Assembly (NCBI GenBank): GCA_026120035.1
Contig: JALRME010000004.1
Location: forward strand, 1,488,001-1,552,000
Source of the DNA: Coleophoma eucalyptorum
Lineage: Eukaryota; Ascomycota; Leotiomycetes; Helotiales; Dermateaceae
DNA length: 64,000 bases
Direction: 5' to 3'
Shown here: piece by piece, positions 40,105-51,728 of the stretch
Position numbering within the stretch: position 1 is the first letter of the stretch
Layout of the letters: every line of letters starts with the position of its first letter
The notes under the pieces: generated by a model
What the model saw: only the letters and a program-made list of their open reading frames with translations
Database searches by the model: none
Told to the model about the DNA's origin: nothing
Program-made: the position numbers and the translations under genes

Positions 40105-40967
40105 TTGGCTCCATAGAACTATATGATTATGATGCGAAACTGAAGGCGTTGGAGGCTGTTCGGCTGAGCCAAGGTTGGCTTGCGGCATAGGCGTTTGGCA
40201 TACATTGCGTTGAACGAAGTTAATGATAGTTGATTCCAGCCTTTATCCACGTCCCTCGAATATCGCAGCAGCATGAAGTAACATGTTCGACATTCCACCC
40301 TAAGCATATGCATCCATCTCCTCTTCACTATGGGTTGGATGTCTAACATGTGGTGGTAGAGCTATCTTAAGTCCCTTGTACAGTTGTATTCAGCCTCTTC
40401 TCTCCCAAAGGGTGTGGTTTAACTCAACGGATATATACCAACGCTGTAATAGCGATCAAATGCGTATGAGATTAACAGCCACATGAACGAGGGATTCTAT
40501 TTCACTGGTCATGATCTTATTCGAAAAGATGTGAAGTTTGGAATTTCGTTTCTATTTATTTCTCAGTAACAACTCAAAGCTATCAGCTATTTCTGCAGTC
40601 AATTTATATATCGTGCCTTCGAGTCTTTTTCAGACTTTTCATGATTGTAGATGTTTCTCTGAAGTCAAACTATATTTTCCTACCGACGCGATGCCCTTCG
40701 GGAAACTCTGGTACCCCACTTTCGGCACGTTCCCTCTACGAGGACGGGGAAGTTCATACCCACGCGGGCAACAAGAGGAAGTCAAACGATAGGTGAATCG
40801 TAGATGTTTGCGATAACGGCACCAAAAGTCCGCTATCAATTACTTTATGGACTTATTTTGCTTCTCTAAGTATCCCATTCTTGTGTCCTAGGCCACTCTC
40901 CTTAAGAACGCCACTTCTACATCCTTCATCTGTCTTTCAATTATCACATCACATACAAACGCTCAAT
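40105..40967. other. Intergenic, ELC1 3' region and amidase promoter
   Basis: An 863-bp gap between two plus-strand genes. It has moderately AT-rich DNA and short ORFs without domains; no RNA gene or repeat is seen. The open frame that precedes the amidase ATG from 40881 lacks support. Confidence 0.55.
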
Positions 40968-42768
40968 ATGGGACAACATTATAACGAAATAGCTGCTATT
41001 GCTATAGCTAGAAGGGATGCAGCTCTTCCAAAAGAGTATATGCTCCCTTCGGAGGCATTAAAAGACTTGCCTCAAAATCTCACCACCGTACCAGAGTCAT
41101 CAGGACATTTCACGGCTGAGGAACTTGAGATTACCAACTCAGAAGCAGACACGATCCTCCTGAATATTAAGAACAAGAAATGGACATCTCTTAAGGTGGC
41201 CGAGGCATTCTGTAAAGCTGCAGTCGTCGCCCAACAATTAGTTTGTTGTTTCGAGCATATTCCTAGGTTGCCATACTAACCAGAGCTTCAGACAAACTGT
41301 TTGACGGAGATCCTTATTCCAGAAGCTCTTGCCAGAGCCAAGTTCCTGGATGAGCATCTCGAGAAGACTGGTGAGGTCATTGGTCCTCTACATGGACTGC
41401 CTATCTCGCTCAAGGACTGCTTGATCACGCCTCCTCATCCATCTTCTATTGGAATGGCATGTTATGCAAACGAGGCCACTTCTCCAGATGAGGAGACCAT
41501 TCTCGTCACACTCTTGGCGAAACTTGGTGCAGTTTTCTATGTCAAGACTACGACTCCAACAGCCATGATGATGATGGAGACTATCAGTGCGGTGTGGGGA
41601 GAAACGAATGGTGCTTATCACAGCGGCTGCAGCCCTGGAGGCAGTTCCGGAGGTGAAGGTGCCTTATTAGCTATGCGGGCGAGTCCTCTGGGTGTAGGCA
41701 CAGATATCGGAGGCTCAATCCGCATCCCTTCTGCATTCAACTATCTCTACGGACTCAAGCCAACATTTGGACGTTTTCCAGTCTACGGAGCCAAGTCAGG
41801 AATTACAGGACAAGATTTCATCTACTCCAACAATGGACCGATGGCTCGATCTCTTGATGCTTTGAAACTTTACTGCGCCGCCGTTCTCTCCGACTCAGTC
41901 AAGCCATGGCTGTATGATCCCAAATGTCTTCCCGTGCCATGGAGAAGCGAATCCCAGATTACCCCCGCAGGTCGAAAACTGCGGATTGGAATTATTTCTG
42001 ACAACGATGGACAAATTAGCGTACACCCGCCTATTGCTCGCGGTCTCGCAATTACCAGAGCAGCACTTGAAGCTGCAGGTCACGAGGTCTTCGATTGGTC
42101 CCCAGAAGACCATCCCCAGATGACCCACGAGCTCAATACTTCCTTCCACACCCTTGGAGGAGCTGCTATTATGGGGTTGACAAAGGAGAATAGTGAACCT
42201 GTATATGGTAGTATGAAAAACTATGAAGCTACTTTTAACAAAGGCGAAGGTGGAACCTTGGGTCCTACTAAGATGAGATCAATGATCACAACTAGAAATG
42301 CTTACCAGAAGAAGTATTTGGATAGATGGACTGCAACGGCCACGGCTGATAAGGCACCTATGGATATCATCCTCCTACCTTCTTCGCCATGGACTGCCCC
42401 TAAGTTGGGACTTACCCAAGAAGTCTTCTGGGTGAACTTCACTGGTGTTTTCAACCTTTTAGGTATGTCAATCTATCCTTCAAACCTCCTTGCAAGAAAT
42501 CCCCAATGCTGACAAACTAATCTCTGCAGATTACCCAGCGTGTACACTCCCCGTCACATTTGCAGACAAGGTGAAAGATCCCAAGCGGCCTGCAGAATGG
42601 AAGCCTTTGAATGCGGAAGACAAGATCTTGCAAGACGGCTATGACCCAGAATTTTACCACGGGACGCCGATTACCTTGCAGTGTGTGGCGCGAAGATTCG
42701 AGGACGAGAAGTTATTGGAGTGCGTTGGTATTGTTGCTGATGTGCTGAAGGCTGCTGGTATTTCATAG
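40968..42768 (+). CDS. Amidase-signature family hydrolase
   Basis: A 560-residue serine hydrolase of the amidase-signature family, in the group of fungal acetamidases and fatty-acid-amide-hydrolase-like enzymes, which cleaves C-N bonds of amides. Exons are 40968-41240, 41292-42462 and 42530-42768. The Ser-cisSer-Lys triad is complete: Lys132 in LHGLPISLKD, cis-Ser209 in SPGGSSGGEGALL and nucleophile Ser233 in GVGTDIGGSIRIPSAF. The 24-residue distance between the two Ser equals that of FAAH. The N-terminus has the typical fungal segment (PSEALKDLP, then ELEITNSEADTILLNIKNKKWTS cut by the family around residue 70). No signal peptide or membrane anchor is seen, so it is probably cytosolic. Both introns restore conserved sequence across the junction (LDYPACTLPVTFADK after intron 2). 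The physiological amide is unknown. Confidence 0.92.
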
Positions 42769-43316
42769 ATTGGTTTGGGTGTGATCAATTAGATTCATCT
42801 GAGCTTTAAGCATAGAAATTTGTACCATCTCTCTGTATCGGGGGCACACTTTAACGAAAGTCAACCTTGAGCCCAAAGTTCATATAATAGAACGCGAGAA
42901 CCTCCAAGTTCAATGTATAATAAAAAGGTGTGTGTATTACACCTAATTACCTTCAATTCTGCTCTCTTTGCTTGCTGCTAAATGGTAGGGCAGGGGAAGT
43001 GGGAGAGGGAGATCACGCCAGGCCCAAACAGTAAGCCATTGCCGAGGGCCTTCAGAGTTCCCCGCACTTGCCCGCAAAGACGACCGACATCGTTAAGCTA
43101 ACTCCATCTCGGCTTCCCATAACAAGCTGGCCCAGCTAGAGTGGAAACATCAAGCGGAGAAAGACATCATGCTCTCCCACTATTGTCCGTGTTCCGGAAT
43201 GGACTTCTGTCCTCCTTAATCCTCTCCAATTGCTCTTGTGAGTATTTATATAGACTCTGCATTGGCTCTTCAAGATAGCTCGCTAGGTCCTCCTCCAGTC
43301 CAGCTATACTTTCAAG
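42769..43316. other. Intergenic, amidase 3' region and HOT promoter
   Basis: A 548-bp gap between two plus-strand genes. It has an AT-rich left part (3' UTR of the amidase) and a mixed right part with the promoter of the transhydrogenase gene. Nothing else is seen. Confidence 0.55.
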
Positions 43317-45046
43317 ATGGTCTCCCCCGTTCGTGTTGCGCCCTCGGTAAGTTAAAACAACCCTCTGGCTAGGAAAGGAGGGTTCTAGCTGACAGTGTAG
43401 GCGGCGACGAGAGCAATGAACCTTCTCCGGACCGTGACATATACTCATCCACCTTCCTGTCCATGCCATGGCAATCCTGCACATCACCACCACCACAAAC
43501 CAAGCCGTGGTCTCCTTGCACAAACGAAACGGAACCTACAGCGGAACTATGCAACACCAGTTGACACAACGCGGCAGAAGGAATACGCCTTTGAGATGGC
43601 TGCCTCTTCTATTCGCTATGGTCCTGGCGTCACGAAAGAGGTCGGCATGGACTTCAAGAATATGGGTGCCAAACGAGTGTGTGTGGTAACAGATAAGACG
43701 GTTAGGGGGTTGAATGCTATGAAGCAAGTCGAGGAGGGCTTAGCAAGAGAGGGTGTAGAGTTCACTATTTATGACGGCTGTAGGGTTGAGCCGAAAGACA
43801 GTTCGTACGTACACCCACTACAAAAAGAGTATGGAACAAAACCCATTGATTAAACCTTAGGATCAAAGACGCAATAGCTTTCGCCAAGCCATACCAACCT
43901 GATGCATTCCTTGCTGTCGGTGGTGGATCCGTCATCGATACTGCTAAACTCATGAATCTGTATACCTGCTACCCAAACGCCGACTTCCTCGACTTTGTCA
44001 ATGCTCCACTTGGAAAGGGTCTCCCAATTGACAAACCCTTGAAACCTTTGATTGCAGTGCCGACAACCGCAGGTACGGGTTCTGAAACCACCGGTACAGC
44101 TATTTTCGATTTGGTCTCTAAACGAGCAAAGACTGGTATTGCCCACAGAAATCTGAAGCCGACCCTCGGAATATGTGATCCTCTGAACACTCGTACAATG
44201 CCTTCTGCTGTGCATGCGAGCTCTGGTCTTGACGTACTGTGCCATAGTCTGGAGAGTTGGACCGCTATTCCGTACTTTGAGAGGACTCCCCGGCCGACGA
44301 ACCCTATCAACAGACCTGCCTACCAAGGTGCCAATCCTATAAGTGATATCTTCTCATTGCAAGCTCTTAGGAGTACCGTAAAGTACCTCCCTAGAGCTAC
44401 AAAGGATCCGGAAGACTCTGAAGCCCAGAGCCAAATGTTGCTGGCTGCTACGCTTGCTGGTGTTGGATTTGGAAATGCAGGTGTGCATTTGTGCCACGGT
44501 AAGTTGACTTTGCAGCAGTAATGCCTTTCGTCTCCTATCAATTCTCATGTTTCGGGTGTGGATGGATGTGGAGGAATCTTAACCAAATTCCGGAGAAGTA
44601 TCTAATTCGAGATAACAGGAATGTCCTATCCAATATCCGGACAAAATCCAGGTTATAAGCATGCTGGATATCAGGTCGACACGCCAATTATTCCACATGG
44701 TGTTTCTGTTGCAGTTTCAGCACCGGCTGTATTCCGATTCACTGGGCCCTCAAATCCCGAACGTCATCTTCAAGCAGCTGAGGCCTTCGGAGTGGACATT
44801 TCAAATGTGAAAAGAGAAAGTGCCGGCGAAGTCCTTGGAGAAGCCCTGACGAAGTTCCTTGCAGACCTGGGAGACCAACCAAAGGGCCTCAAGGATCTTG
44901 GATTTACCAGAGAGCATTTGGACGACTTGGTTGAAGGAACGATTCCTCAAGCGAGGGTGTTGATGTTGGCTCCTGGATTAGCCGAGGAGGTAAATGAAGA
45001 ACGAGAGCAGCTGAGGAATCTGTTTGAGAATGCAATGACTCATTGA
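43317..45046 (+). CDS. Mitochondrial hydroxyacid-oxoacid transhydrogenase (iron-type ADH family)
   Basis: A 499-residue group III iron-dependent alcohol dehydrogenase, orthologous in pattern to human ADHFE1, which oxidises 4-hydroxybutyrate to succinic semialdehyde while reducing 2-oxoglutarate to D-2-hydroxyglutarate. Exons are 43317-43346, 43401-43804, 43861-44498 and 44619-45046. The Arg-rich N-terminus, including a His-rich patch (NPAHHHHHKPSR) and LLAQTKRNLQRNYATPV, looks like a mitochondrial targeting sequence. Nucleotide-binding GGGSVIDTAK and PTTAGTGSE follow. The metal-site region includes HASSGLDVLCHSLES and, joined by the last splice, GVHLCHGMSYPISG. The C-terminal helical domain ends NLFENAMTH. 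Intron 1 lies after only ten codons. No neighbouring GABA or succinate gene is present. Confidence 0.92.
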
Positions 45047-45429
45047 ATTTAAGGCATGAGGTATAAAGGGGAGAATCGAATATTTTCAGGGGTCATCTGT
45101 ATCATAGGCACGAATTCACCTTCTAGGAGGTCTCCTAAGCGAGCTAGCGCCTAAGTTGAATCTACCAACTTCCACCTATCCTAAAGTACAAAGTTGCTTG
45201 TACCTACCTGTTGATTATTGTCAAGCCCTCTAATCTAACGTCTAAATTGTATATAGCAATAAAATTGAAGAAGGTGCTTTAGTAATTTTATAGGAACAAT
45301 ACTTTCTAATGACTTAACTTAGTATAGTGCTTCTAATATCAGTAGTTTTCTGTTTTCAACAAATAAATAATACTAATTAGTTAAGCTAGTCTTATATACT
45401 CTTCTGAGGCTTAACACTTGACTTCAATA
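45047..45429. other. AT-rich spacer left of the minisatellite
   Basis: The stretch becomes strongly AT-rich from about 45170 onward after the 3' UTR of the transhydrogenase gene. No gene is visible. It merges into the tandem repeats at its right. Confidence 0.5.
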
Positions 45430-46195
45430 TATCGTTGTAATTAGGGTTGAACTATACTTTTACCGCTTGACTTCGATGTAGTAATTAAATGAATCTTTGT
45501 CGTTCTATTTTTCAATGCTTCTTCAAACTTGTCGTTATAAATTAATTCAAGAAATATACCTTACCTTTGTCGCTTGGCTTTAACATAGTAGCTAAGTTGA
45601 ACTTAGTCATTCTAGGTTCTAATACTCCACTTCAACTTTGTCGCTATGAATTCTTTCAAGAAATATACCTTTGACGGTTGACTTTAATATAGCGACCAAG
45701 TTGAACTTAGTCGTTCTAGAGTATTTTAAGAAATATATGTACCTTTAGCGCTTGACTTAAATACAGCGATCAAGTTGATCTCAATCGTTCTAAGTTTAAA
45801 ATACTCAACTCCAACTTTGTCGTTGTAAATTATTTCAAGAAATGTACCTTTAGCGCTTGACTTGAATACAGCGACCAAGTTGATCTCAATCGTTCTAAGT
45901 TCTAAATACTCAACTTCAACTTTGTCGTTATAAATTATTTCAAGAAATGTACCTTTAGCGCTTGACTTGAATACAGCGACCAAGTTGATCTCAATCGTTC
46001 TAGTTCTAAATACTCAACTTCAACTTTGTCGTTGTAAATTATTTCAAGACATGTACCTTTAGCGCTTGACTTGAATACAGCGACCAAGTTGATCTCAATC
46101 GTTCTGAGTTTCAATATACAACTTTCAACTTATTCCTTTATTTCGAGAACTGTACCTCTATCGCTTGACTTCAACTTAGCGACCAGAATCAGTAC
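45430..46195. repeat. Minisatellite with a 105-bp unit, six to eight copies
   Basis: Units start with ACCTTTAGCGCTTGACTT and run through AGCGACCAAGTTGA, CAATCGTTCT, CAACTTTGTCG and TTTCAAGAAATGT. Near-identical units begin at 45741, 45846, 45951 and 46055, spaced 105, 105 and 104 bp; a truncated one begins at 46154. More diverged units begin near 45447, 45560 and 45667, the last being shortened by about 30 bp. Divergence thus rises to the left. Because 105 is divisible by three, the minus strand stays open (45983-45726) as a 35-residue repeat, which I take to be an artefact. It ends about 65 bp before the start codon of the next gene. Confidence 0.9.
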
Positions 46196-46260
46196 AGTAA
46201 GTACTCTATACTTGGCGACTACAGCTAAACCTATCACTAACACAAACCAAGTCGTCTACA

Positions 46261-47401
46261 ATGGCTCCCTCTGATATCGACGACGAGTTTGAGATCGTCG
46301 AACCTGGAATGTAAGTATATCTCTTTCTCTCTCCTTTGAACTGACACATATTTACACATATGCTTGCGTACGCGTATACACCCTTACACAATCACTTCAC
46401 AAGTTCTTCACATCTTCGATCTAGCTTCTATCGCATCATATCACCTCATATCACATTCACTGACAAGCATGCTATCTTACAGCTCATCTATAGCCAATGG
46501 CGCCGCACCACTTCCACCAACTCCGCTGCCTCGCTGTCCAAACGAGTACAACTCCTGCTACCGCAACCCGCCTGCAAGCTTCAATCCCAGAAACTACACA
46601 ACCCCAGCTCGCATGCCCGCTCTGCGCACCGGCGAAGAGCTCATCCACGTCAGCCAATGCAAGCCCTGCACCGAGCACGACTCCTGCATTGTCATCAACC
46701 ACTCCAGCGGCAAGATCGAGCACCTCAAGAACCACATGCAATACAACCCCGAATGGGCACGCCGCGGCAATTTCAGTATTGCAAGAGCGCTAGAGCGCGT
46801 TGTCCCAGGAGAGGCAGACAGCCGCCGTGAGCGGGAGGGTGAGGGTGTGCGCGCGCACGTCAGGTTCGCCGAAGAACTACTCGAGAAGACAAGAGATACT
46901 GCAAGCAGAGCTGCGCGCAGTGGCATGCGCTCTGTAGTCAATAGTACAAGCAGAATCCCAAGACTGGTGCGCCAGCACGCTTTCAACGCAAAGTACGACC
47001 GCGCTACTACTACTGCTGCAGTTGGTACTGCTACGGCAACGGCGGGGACAGGCAGGAGTGGACAAGAGGCAAATCACCGAAATACAGTCAGCGAGCAATA
47101 TAGCAGCCGCGCCTCTCTCAACGACCAAGACAGACTTAGGCGCTCACGTTTACATGATCGTTCAGATTCACGTTCAGAAACTTTCAGTTATCTTGTGGAT
47201 CATTACCCTGGCCTGGCGCATGTGAACGATGGAATTAAATTCAGCGACCCAATCTCAGATGATGAGGAAGAAGAGGAGCGGGATTATTCTAGCATGTCTG
47301 CGGGACAGATCTTGAAGCGGCCCACTAGTCTTGAGAGCATAGATGGAGGATTCTCTGTTGTTTCACGCTCAGAAGCTAGACTTACAAGTGAGAAGAGTTA
47401 G
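46261..47401 (+). CDS. Fungal protein of unknown function inside a repeat-bounded island
   Basis: I do not recognise this 322-residue protein. Exons are 46261-46310 and 46483-47401; the 172-bp intron is long for the window and its AT+C junction gives an Ile. The start is acidic (MAPSDIDDEFEIVEPG, with an aromatic/hydrophobic core like an LIR motif, FEIV). After a Pro-rich part comes a Cys/His-containing segment at about 70-120: CPNEYNSC, HVSQCKPCTEHDSC and HLKNHMQYNPEW. It might bind a metal, but no known finger spacing fits. The middle is helical and Arg-rich, and the end is acidic then Ser-rich (SDDEEEEERDYSSMSAGQIL). There is no signal peptide. Base composition is much more GC-rich than both flanks. 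The promoter space is only about 65 bp between minisatellite and ATG, so the repeats must form part of its promoter. Confidence 0.72.
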
Positions 47402-48152
47402 AAGTAGTGGTCTATTATCAAGGGAAGGAAGGAGATTTGTCACTATCTAAGGGAAAGGGACAGGACAAAGGAGATACAAAATTTGAGTCGGACATAGTGT
47501 AGTTGAGGTATAACGACTATACCTGTACAGGTGATTAAGATACCCTAAGTCGTTTAGACTTCTCCTTAGCGATCACCTCTGTCTTAGCGATTTAGAGCAA
47601 TAGAGAGTTAATAATTCAATTCATTTCTCTTGTTTAATAGACTAATCTAGTCATCTAAACTACTACCTTTGTCCTAGCGACATAAGGGACAAGTACTCTA
47701 TTCTGTTTCTAGTTTCATATATATATATATATCTAACAACTAGTATTTAATGTAGAACGACTTAAATAAACTCTACGATTAATACATAAGGCAAACGACT
47801 AATATAAAGTAGGTAACTAACATCTCATAACTACTATATAAGATAGAACGACTAAAATAAACTCTACAATTAATTTACAAGGTTTGACAAACAAAGTGAA
47901 CTGAACGACTAACAAGTAGGATTAACCACTGTAAAACAGTAGGCGATTTGTAAATAGCGACAAAGAGCTACCATGAAAGACGTTGTAGTAGAGAATACTT
48001 AACACCTGGGAATAGTTAAAGTCTCCTTTGAGATATCATGGGAAATGCATGAGCTTAATAGTTAAGATTCAAAATATTTCTATTCTCATTAGGGATAGAA
48101 GGTAATGTACAGCGAAAAAGGTATTACAACGATATTTCCATGTCTCCGGGCC
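47402..48152. repeat. AT-rich repeat-bearing right flank of the island gene
   Basis: AT-rich DNA with repeated words: TTAGCGAT (twice, about 47555-47590), TAGCGACA, and a direct repeat of AGAACGACT-TAAATAAACTCTACGATTAA beginning at 47754 and again at 47845 (91 bp apart, diverged). An (AT)n run lies at about 47718-47733. TAGAACGACTAA here is the reverse complement of TTAGTCGTTCTA in the left minisatellite (about 45708-45719), so the two flanks share short words in opposite orientation. The last part should hold the HSE1 3' UTR. No gene is seen. Confidence 0.65.
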
Positions 48153-50380
48153 CTAATATGCTGCACTTTGCCTGTAATAATCCTGTGGTGACCCTCCTGG
48201 CGGAGCACTTGGTCCGCTGGGAGCTCTTGGTCGTGCTTGTCCTTCAGAACTGCCAGGTCTCTGATATGCCTTATATTGGGCCTGGCTTGGTAAGTTCGCT
48301 CTTGCATCTGCTCCAATCACTGGGTAGCCTGCCCCACCAGTCATTTGAACAGGACTTGGTGCTTGGCCTGGCGGCTGTGGTGGTGCGTAGCTGGGTTGTT
48401 GTTGATGCTGTGATGGTGGAACGTACGCGTTGTATTGTTGAGGAGGTGGTGGTTGATTTGAAGCTCCTGCGGCTGCATATGGGTTAGGCTCCTCTTGTGA
48501 ATATACGGATGCGCTGTAAGCGGAGTTTGGTTCTGGTGCCACAGGAGAGTCAAATGACTGTGAGGCTAGCTCTTGAGGATGTGCATAAGTGCTCTGAGGA
48601 CGGTGGCCGGTCTGCAGTGGAGCAGGGTATGATGACTGCGGGTACTGATTTGGAGGAGGTGAGTTCGTGTGCAATGGTGCAGGTTGACTCGCTGATGGAA
48701 TTCGCTGTACCGGGTCCCGGGGTGGTCCACTTGGTCCACCTGGTCCACCTGGCCCTGTCTGCTGGGGTACTATGTAGAAAGGTGCAGGCTGGTTTCGTTG
48801 TGGTGCCGGGTAGCCTGGTGATGCTGTCTTTTGTGGATATTGCTGCGCAGGCTCTGTTTGGAATTAGCAGCGAAATATTTAACATCGACTGGATATTAAT
48901 ACCTTGTTGAGGCGTTTGGTTGTAATACTGGCGTTGAGGTCCTGGCTGACCAGCTTGTGGATGTGGCTGGGGAGGATAACCACCGTAACCTTGAGGTGGT
49001 CCTTGGGGACGGCCATACTGGTAAGAGGGCTGTGAAGTCATCGACGCATCTAAAAGGTTTTCATAATCCCGACATGACTTGATGAAACGCTCATTGAGTT
49101 GTGTAAAATCATCTGTGTTAAGTTAGCGTTGCACTAGCTTGTGATTCAGGTTGCTTACCCTTCTTCTGAGAGTATTTTCCGATCAGCTCGATGAGCTTTG
49201 GTCGAATCGCAAGTGTGGAATGGTAGAGTTTCTGTAGATATTAGCATTTCCACATCAACATAGATCGATCCACATACAGTAATCTCCTCATTGTCTCGAG
49301 CATTCATGTCCGAGCTTGAAGTGCTCAACAAGGTAAGTAACTTCTCCACATTCTTGATCTCTGCAAAAACTTCGGCCTCCATTTGCGCTTCTCGATGTAA
49401 CTCATCCGGCGTGGGGTCTGCCAACTTCTCCACATAGTTAAGAGGAAAGATACCAGTCTGACCGCGTAAAAGCCCCTTCCACCAATCTTTATAAACAGAC
49501 TCGATGACCGCAATCACATCTCCCTTTCGGAAGTTCAGCTCATCTGGATCAGTCGCTTGGAAATCGAATAATGCCCTCACGCGGGAGACAGTAGCTGCGG
49601 TTGTTCCGGATGGTACTGGCTGCTGTGGCGCAGCGGCTTGTGTTTGTGAAGATCCAGCTGAAGGACCAGCTTGTGCCTTTGCAGGCCCGGGAGTACCTTT
49701 GTCTTGGATTGATAACTTTAGTGCCATCTGCAATTCCTCCTCTTCCTTCTGACGATCCACATCCGTAAGTCTGCTCTTCTGCGGTGCGGAAGGTGGATGG
49801 AGGTTCGGGTTCTGGCTCTTGAGCTTATGATATTGGTCATTCATGATCCCGAGATCTGGATCCTTAAACATCTCGGCCCATTCTTGCATTCGTTCCAATA
49901 TCTTGGCCTTGACCTGCTGGTGAGTATTTCGGTCGTTGGCTAATCGTAGCAGGGCATCTGTAAACGCTCTCGAGGCCAGCTCCCTATGCATCTTTGGTCC
50001 ACAATTCTGACTGAGTGCATTCGCAAGCTATTAAATATGGTTAGACAGTAGATTCCAGGATATTGCCACAAGACCACGCACCTCTAAGGTATATAGCTGA
50101 ACATTGGCGTTCCGGTGCGCCAGTCTCTTGATCATGCTCGCCACGGCATCTTTGGCGCCGCTATCCTCCCCGGTCACCTTGTCGCAGACATCCATAATAT
50201 ACTCCCAGTTCTCCGAGGTCAGGTTCTCGTCGGTCGCCTTGGCTAGAGAGAGGCAGAGTTAGCAGGACGTTCCAAAGAGCCCAGCCTTGGCAGAAGCTTC
50301 CTCAAGCTCCATCCAAGCCCATTGCATAGCGACGACTTACCGACGACATCGTCGAAGGCGTTCTGCTGAGCGCGAAACAT
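48153..50380 (-). CDS. HSE1: ESCRT-0 subunit Hse1 (STAM homologue)
   Basis: A 644-residue endosomal sorting protein that binds ubiquitinated cargo together with Vps27 and hands it to ESCRT-I. Exons on the minus strand are 50380-50341, 50242-50082, 50027-49278, 49231-49159, 49112-48903 and 48853-48153. The domains in order are a VHS domain (about 1-145; ATDENLTSENWEYIMDVCDKV, AHRNANVQLYTLELANALSQNCG), a ubiquitin-interacting motif (about 162-178; EEEELQMALKLSIQDK), an SH3 domain (about 217-269; VRALFDFQATDPDELNFRKG to WWKGLLRGQTGIFPLNYV) and a helical core with GAT-like character. The long Pro/Gln/Tyr-rich tail from about residue 385 is probably disordered. All six exons join in frame. It is divergent from the acetyltransferase gene at 51093. 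Confidence 0.95.
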
Positions 50381-51092
50381 GCTTGAGAGGAAACCAGCAG
50401 ATACAGGGGCGGGTATGTATTCTGGTGTTGTGATGTTGAGACGTGGAATTCGAGGGTTTGGGTTGATTAGATCTTGAAAGGCTGGTGGTTGAATGACGCC
50501 CGACAGCTCCCCTCCTAGTTTAGGTTGGCGGCCGATGACCCAATCAGTGCGAGGATGCCTGGAATTTAAGCAGTGTTGCGTATGGAGCACACGCGCCACG
50601 ATCGCATAGCAGTTCGTTCCTCGCTCAACCGCTCCATCACCGCCTTCTCGACTCGCGGTTATATAATTAATTAACTTGGCGGCAGCTTGGGGAGGACTTC
50701 GTTAGGCAGCAATTCTTTATATAGAAGTTTTTGTGTGTTTCCATGAAAGTCAACCTTTTGACGAAAGCATCCTATTTCTCATGTAGGTAGTTTACCACGT
50801 ATCAATCAGTTTTTTGCAATGTTCAGAAGTAGTCATATTGGCCTAGATGCCACAAACAGCTGTATTCAAGTGCAGTATTCCCCAGACTGTGACGGTAACC
50901 AGCATCACAAACTCATGTATACTACGAAGTACATAACCTTGGCCCCCACCATTACGACGCTTTCATACTCGAACAGCCATTTACCTCTCACCATTTCATC
51001 CAGAGTCTTTTGATTGCGCCTCTAGGAACCTACGCACTCCTAGAACACTCTCACCACACCTTTCTATTCTAATCGCTTTCCTAACCTCTAAA
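50381..51092. other. Divergent promoter region, HSE1 and acetyltransferase
   Basis: A 712-bp region between two oppositely directed starts. The open frame extending HSE1 upstream to 50599 is not conserved in kind and is left out. The region is AT-rich around 50650-50770; no other gene is seen. Confidence 0.55.
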
Positions 51093-51728
51093 ATGGCCCC
51101 CATCACCACCAAAGACTGGTACAAATCAGAATTCCTAGTCTCAACCTCCCGGCCGCTCCTCCAACCCGGCACCATCAACCAGTTCTTCGACACCGACGCT
51201 ATGTACTGGACGAAACCCCTCCCAGAAGATATGTTAAAGAAGATGCTAGACAACAGTCTCTGCTTCGGGCTCTACGAGTTGCCCAAATCCTCGGCAGAGA
51301 TAGCCGGTAGGCATACATACCCAGCGTTCTCGCGGTGAAAATAAGCATGAAAACCATCCTCATTCTATTACACGCCATAAAACTCAAAAACAATTAAAGC
51401 AAAACATGGCAGTCCTAACAAATACCGCCCCCTTGCAGGTCGCGCCAACCCTAAACAGATCGGCCTGGCACGCTTAGTCACGGATGAAGTCTCGTTCGCA
51501 TATCTGACCGATGTATACGTGCAGCCAGAATATCAGGGCAAGGGCCTTGGGAAATGGCTGATCCAGTGTGTGGATGAGGTATTGATGTCATGGCCGCAAC
51601 TCAGAAGGGCGATGCTCGTGACGAGTAACGGTGGCAAGTTTTACAAGGAGGTTTTGGGCATGAAGCAGTTTGTGTCGGGCATTGAGGTCTTTTCTAAGAA
51701 AGGTGCTGGGTCCGTTTTGAATGAATGA
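51093..51728 (+). CDS. GNAT-family N-acetyltransferase
   Basis: A 167-residue acetyl-CoA-dependent acetyltransferase. Exons are 51093-51306 and 51439-51728; the 132-bp intron splits a Gly codon. The N-terminal part (KDWYKSEFLVSTSRPLLQPG, then WTKPLPEDMLKKMLDNSLCFGLYE) precedes the core. After the splice come IGLARLVTDEVSFAYLTDVYV (strands beta2-beta4) and acetyl-CoA motif A, VQPEYQGKGLGKWLI, with the Q-x-x-G-x-G/A pattern. The C-terminal strand region is FYKEVLGMKQFVSGIEVFSK. The size and order are typical of small fungal GNAT enzymes that act on small molecules or peptides. The substrate cannot be told. It converges on the MFS gene with 340 bp between stops. Confidence 0.88.

Noticed and set aside
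45726..45983. Minus-strand ORF of 85 codons with a 35-residue repeated protein sequence
   Set aside because: It arises because the 105-bp minisatellite unit is a multiple of three; the units carry no other coding sign and the flanking copies break the frame.
45430..46195. Possible CRISPR-like array
   Set aside because: The whole unit repeats, including the parts that would be spacers, there are no cas genes, and the genome is eukaryotic.
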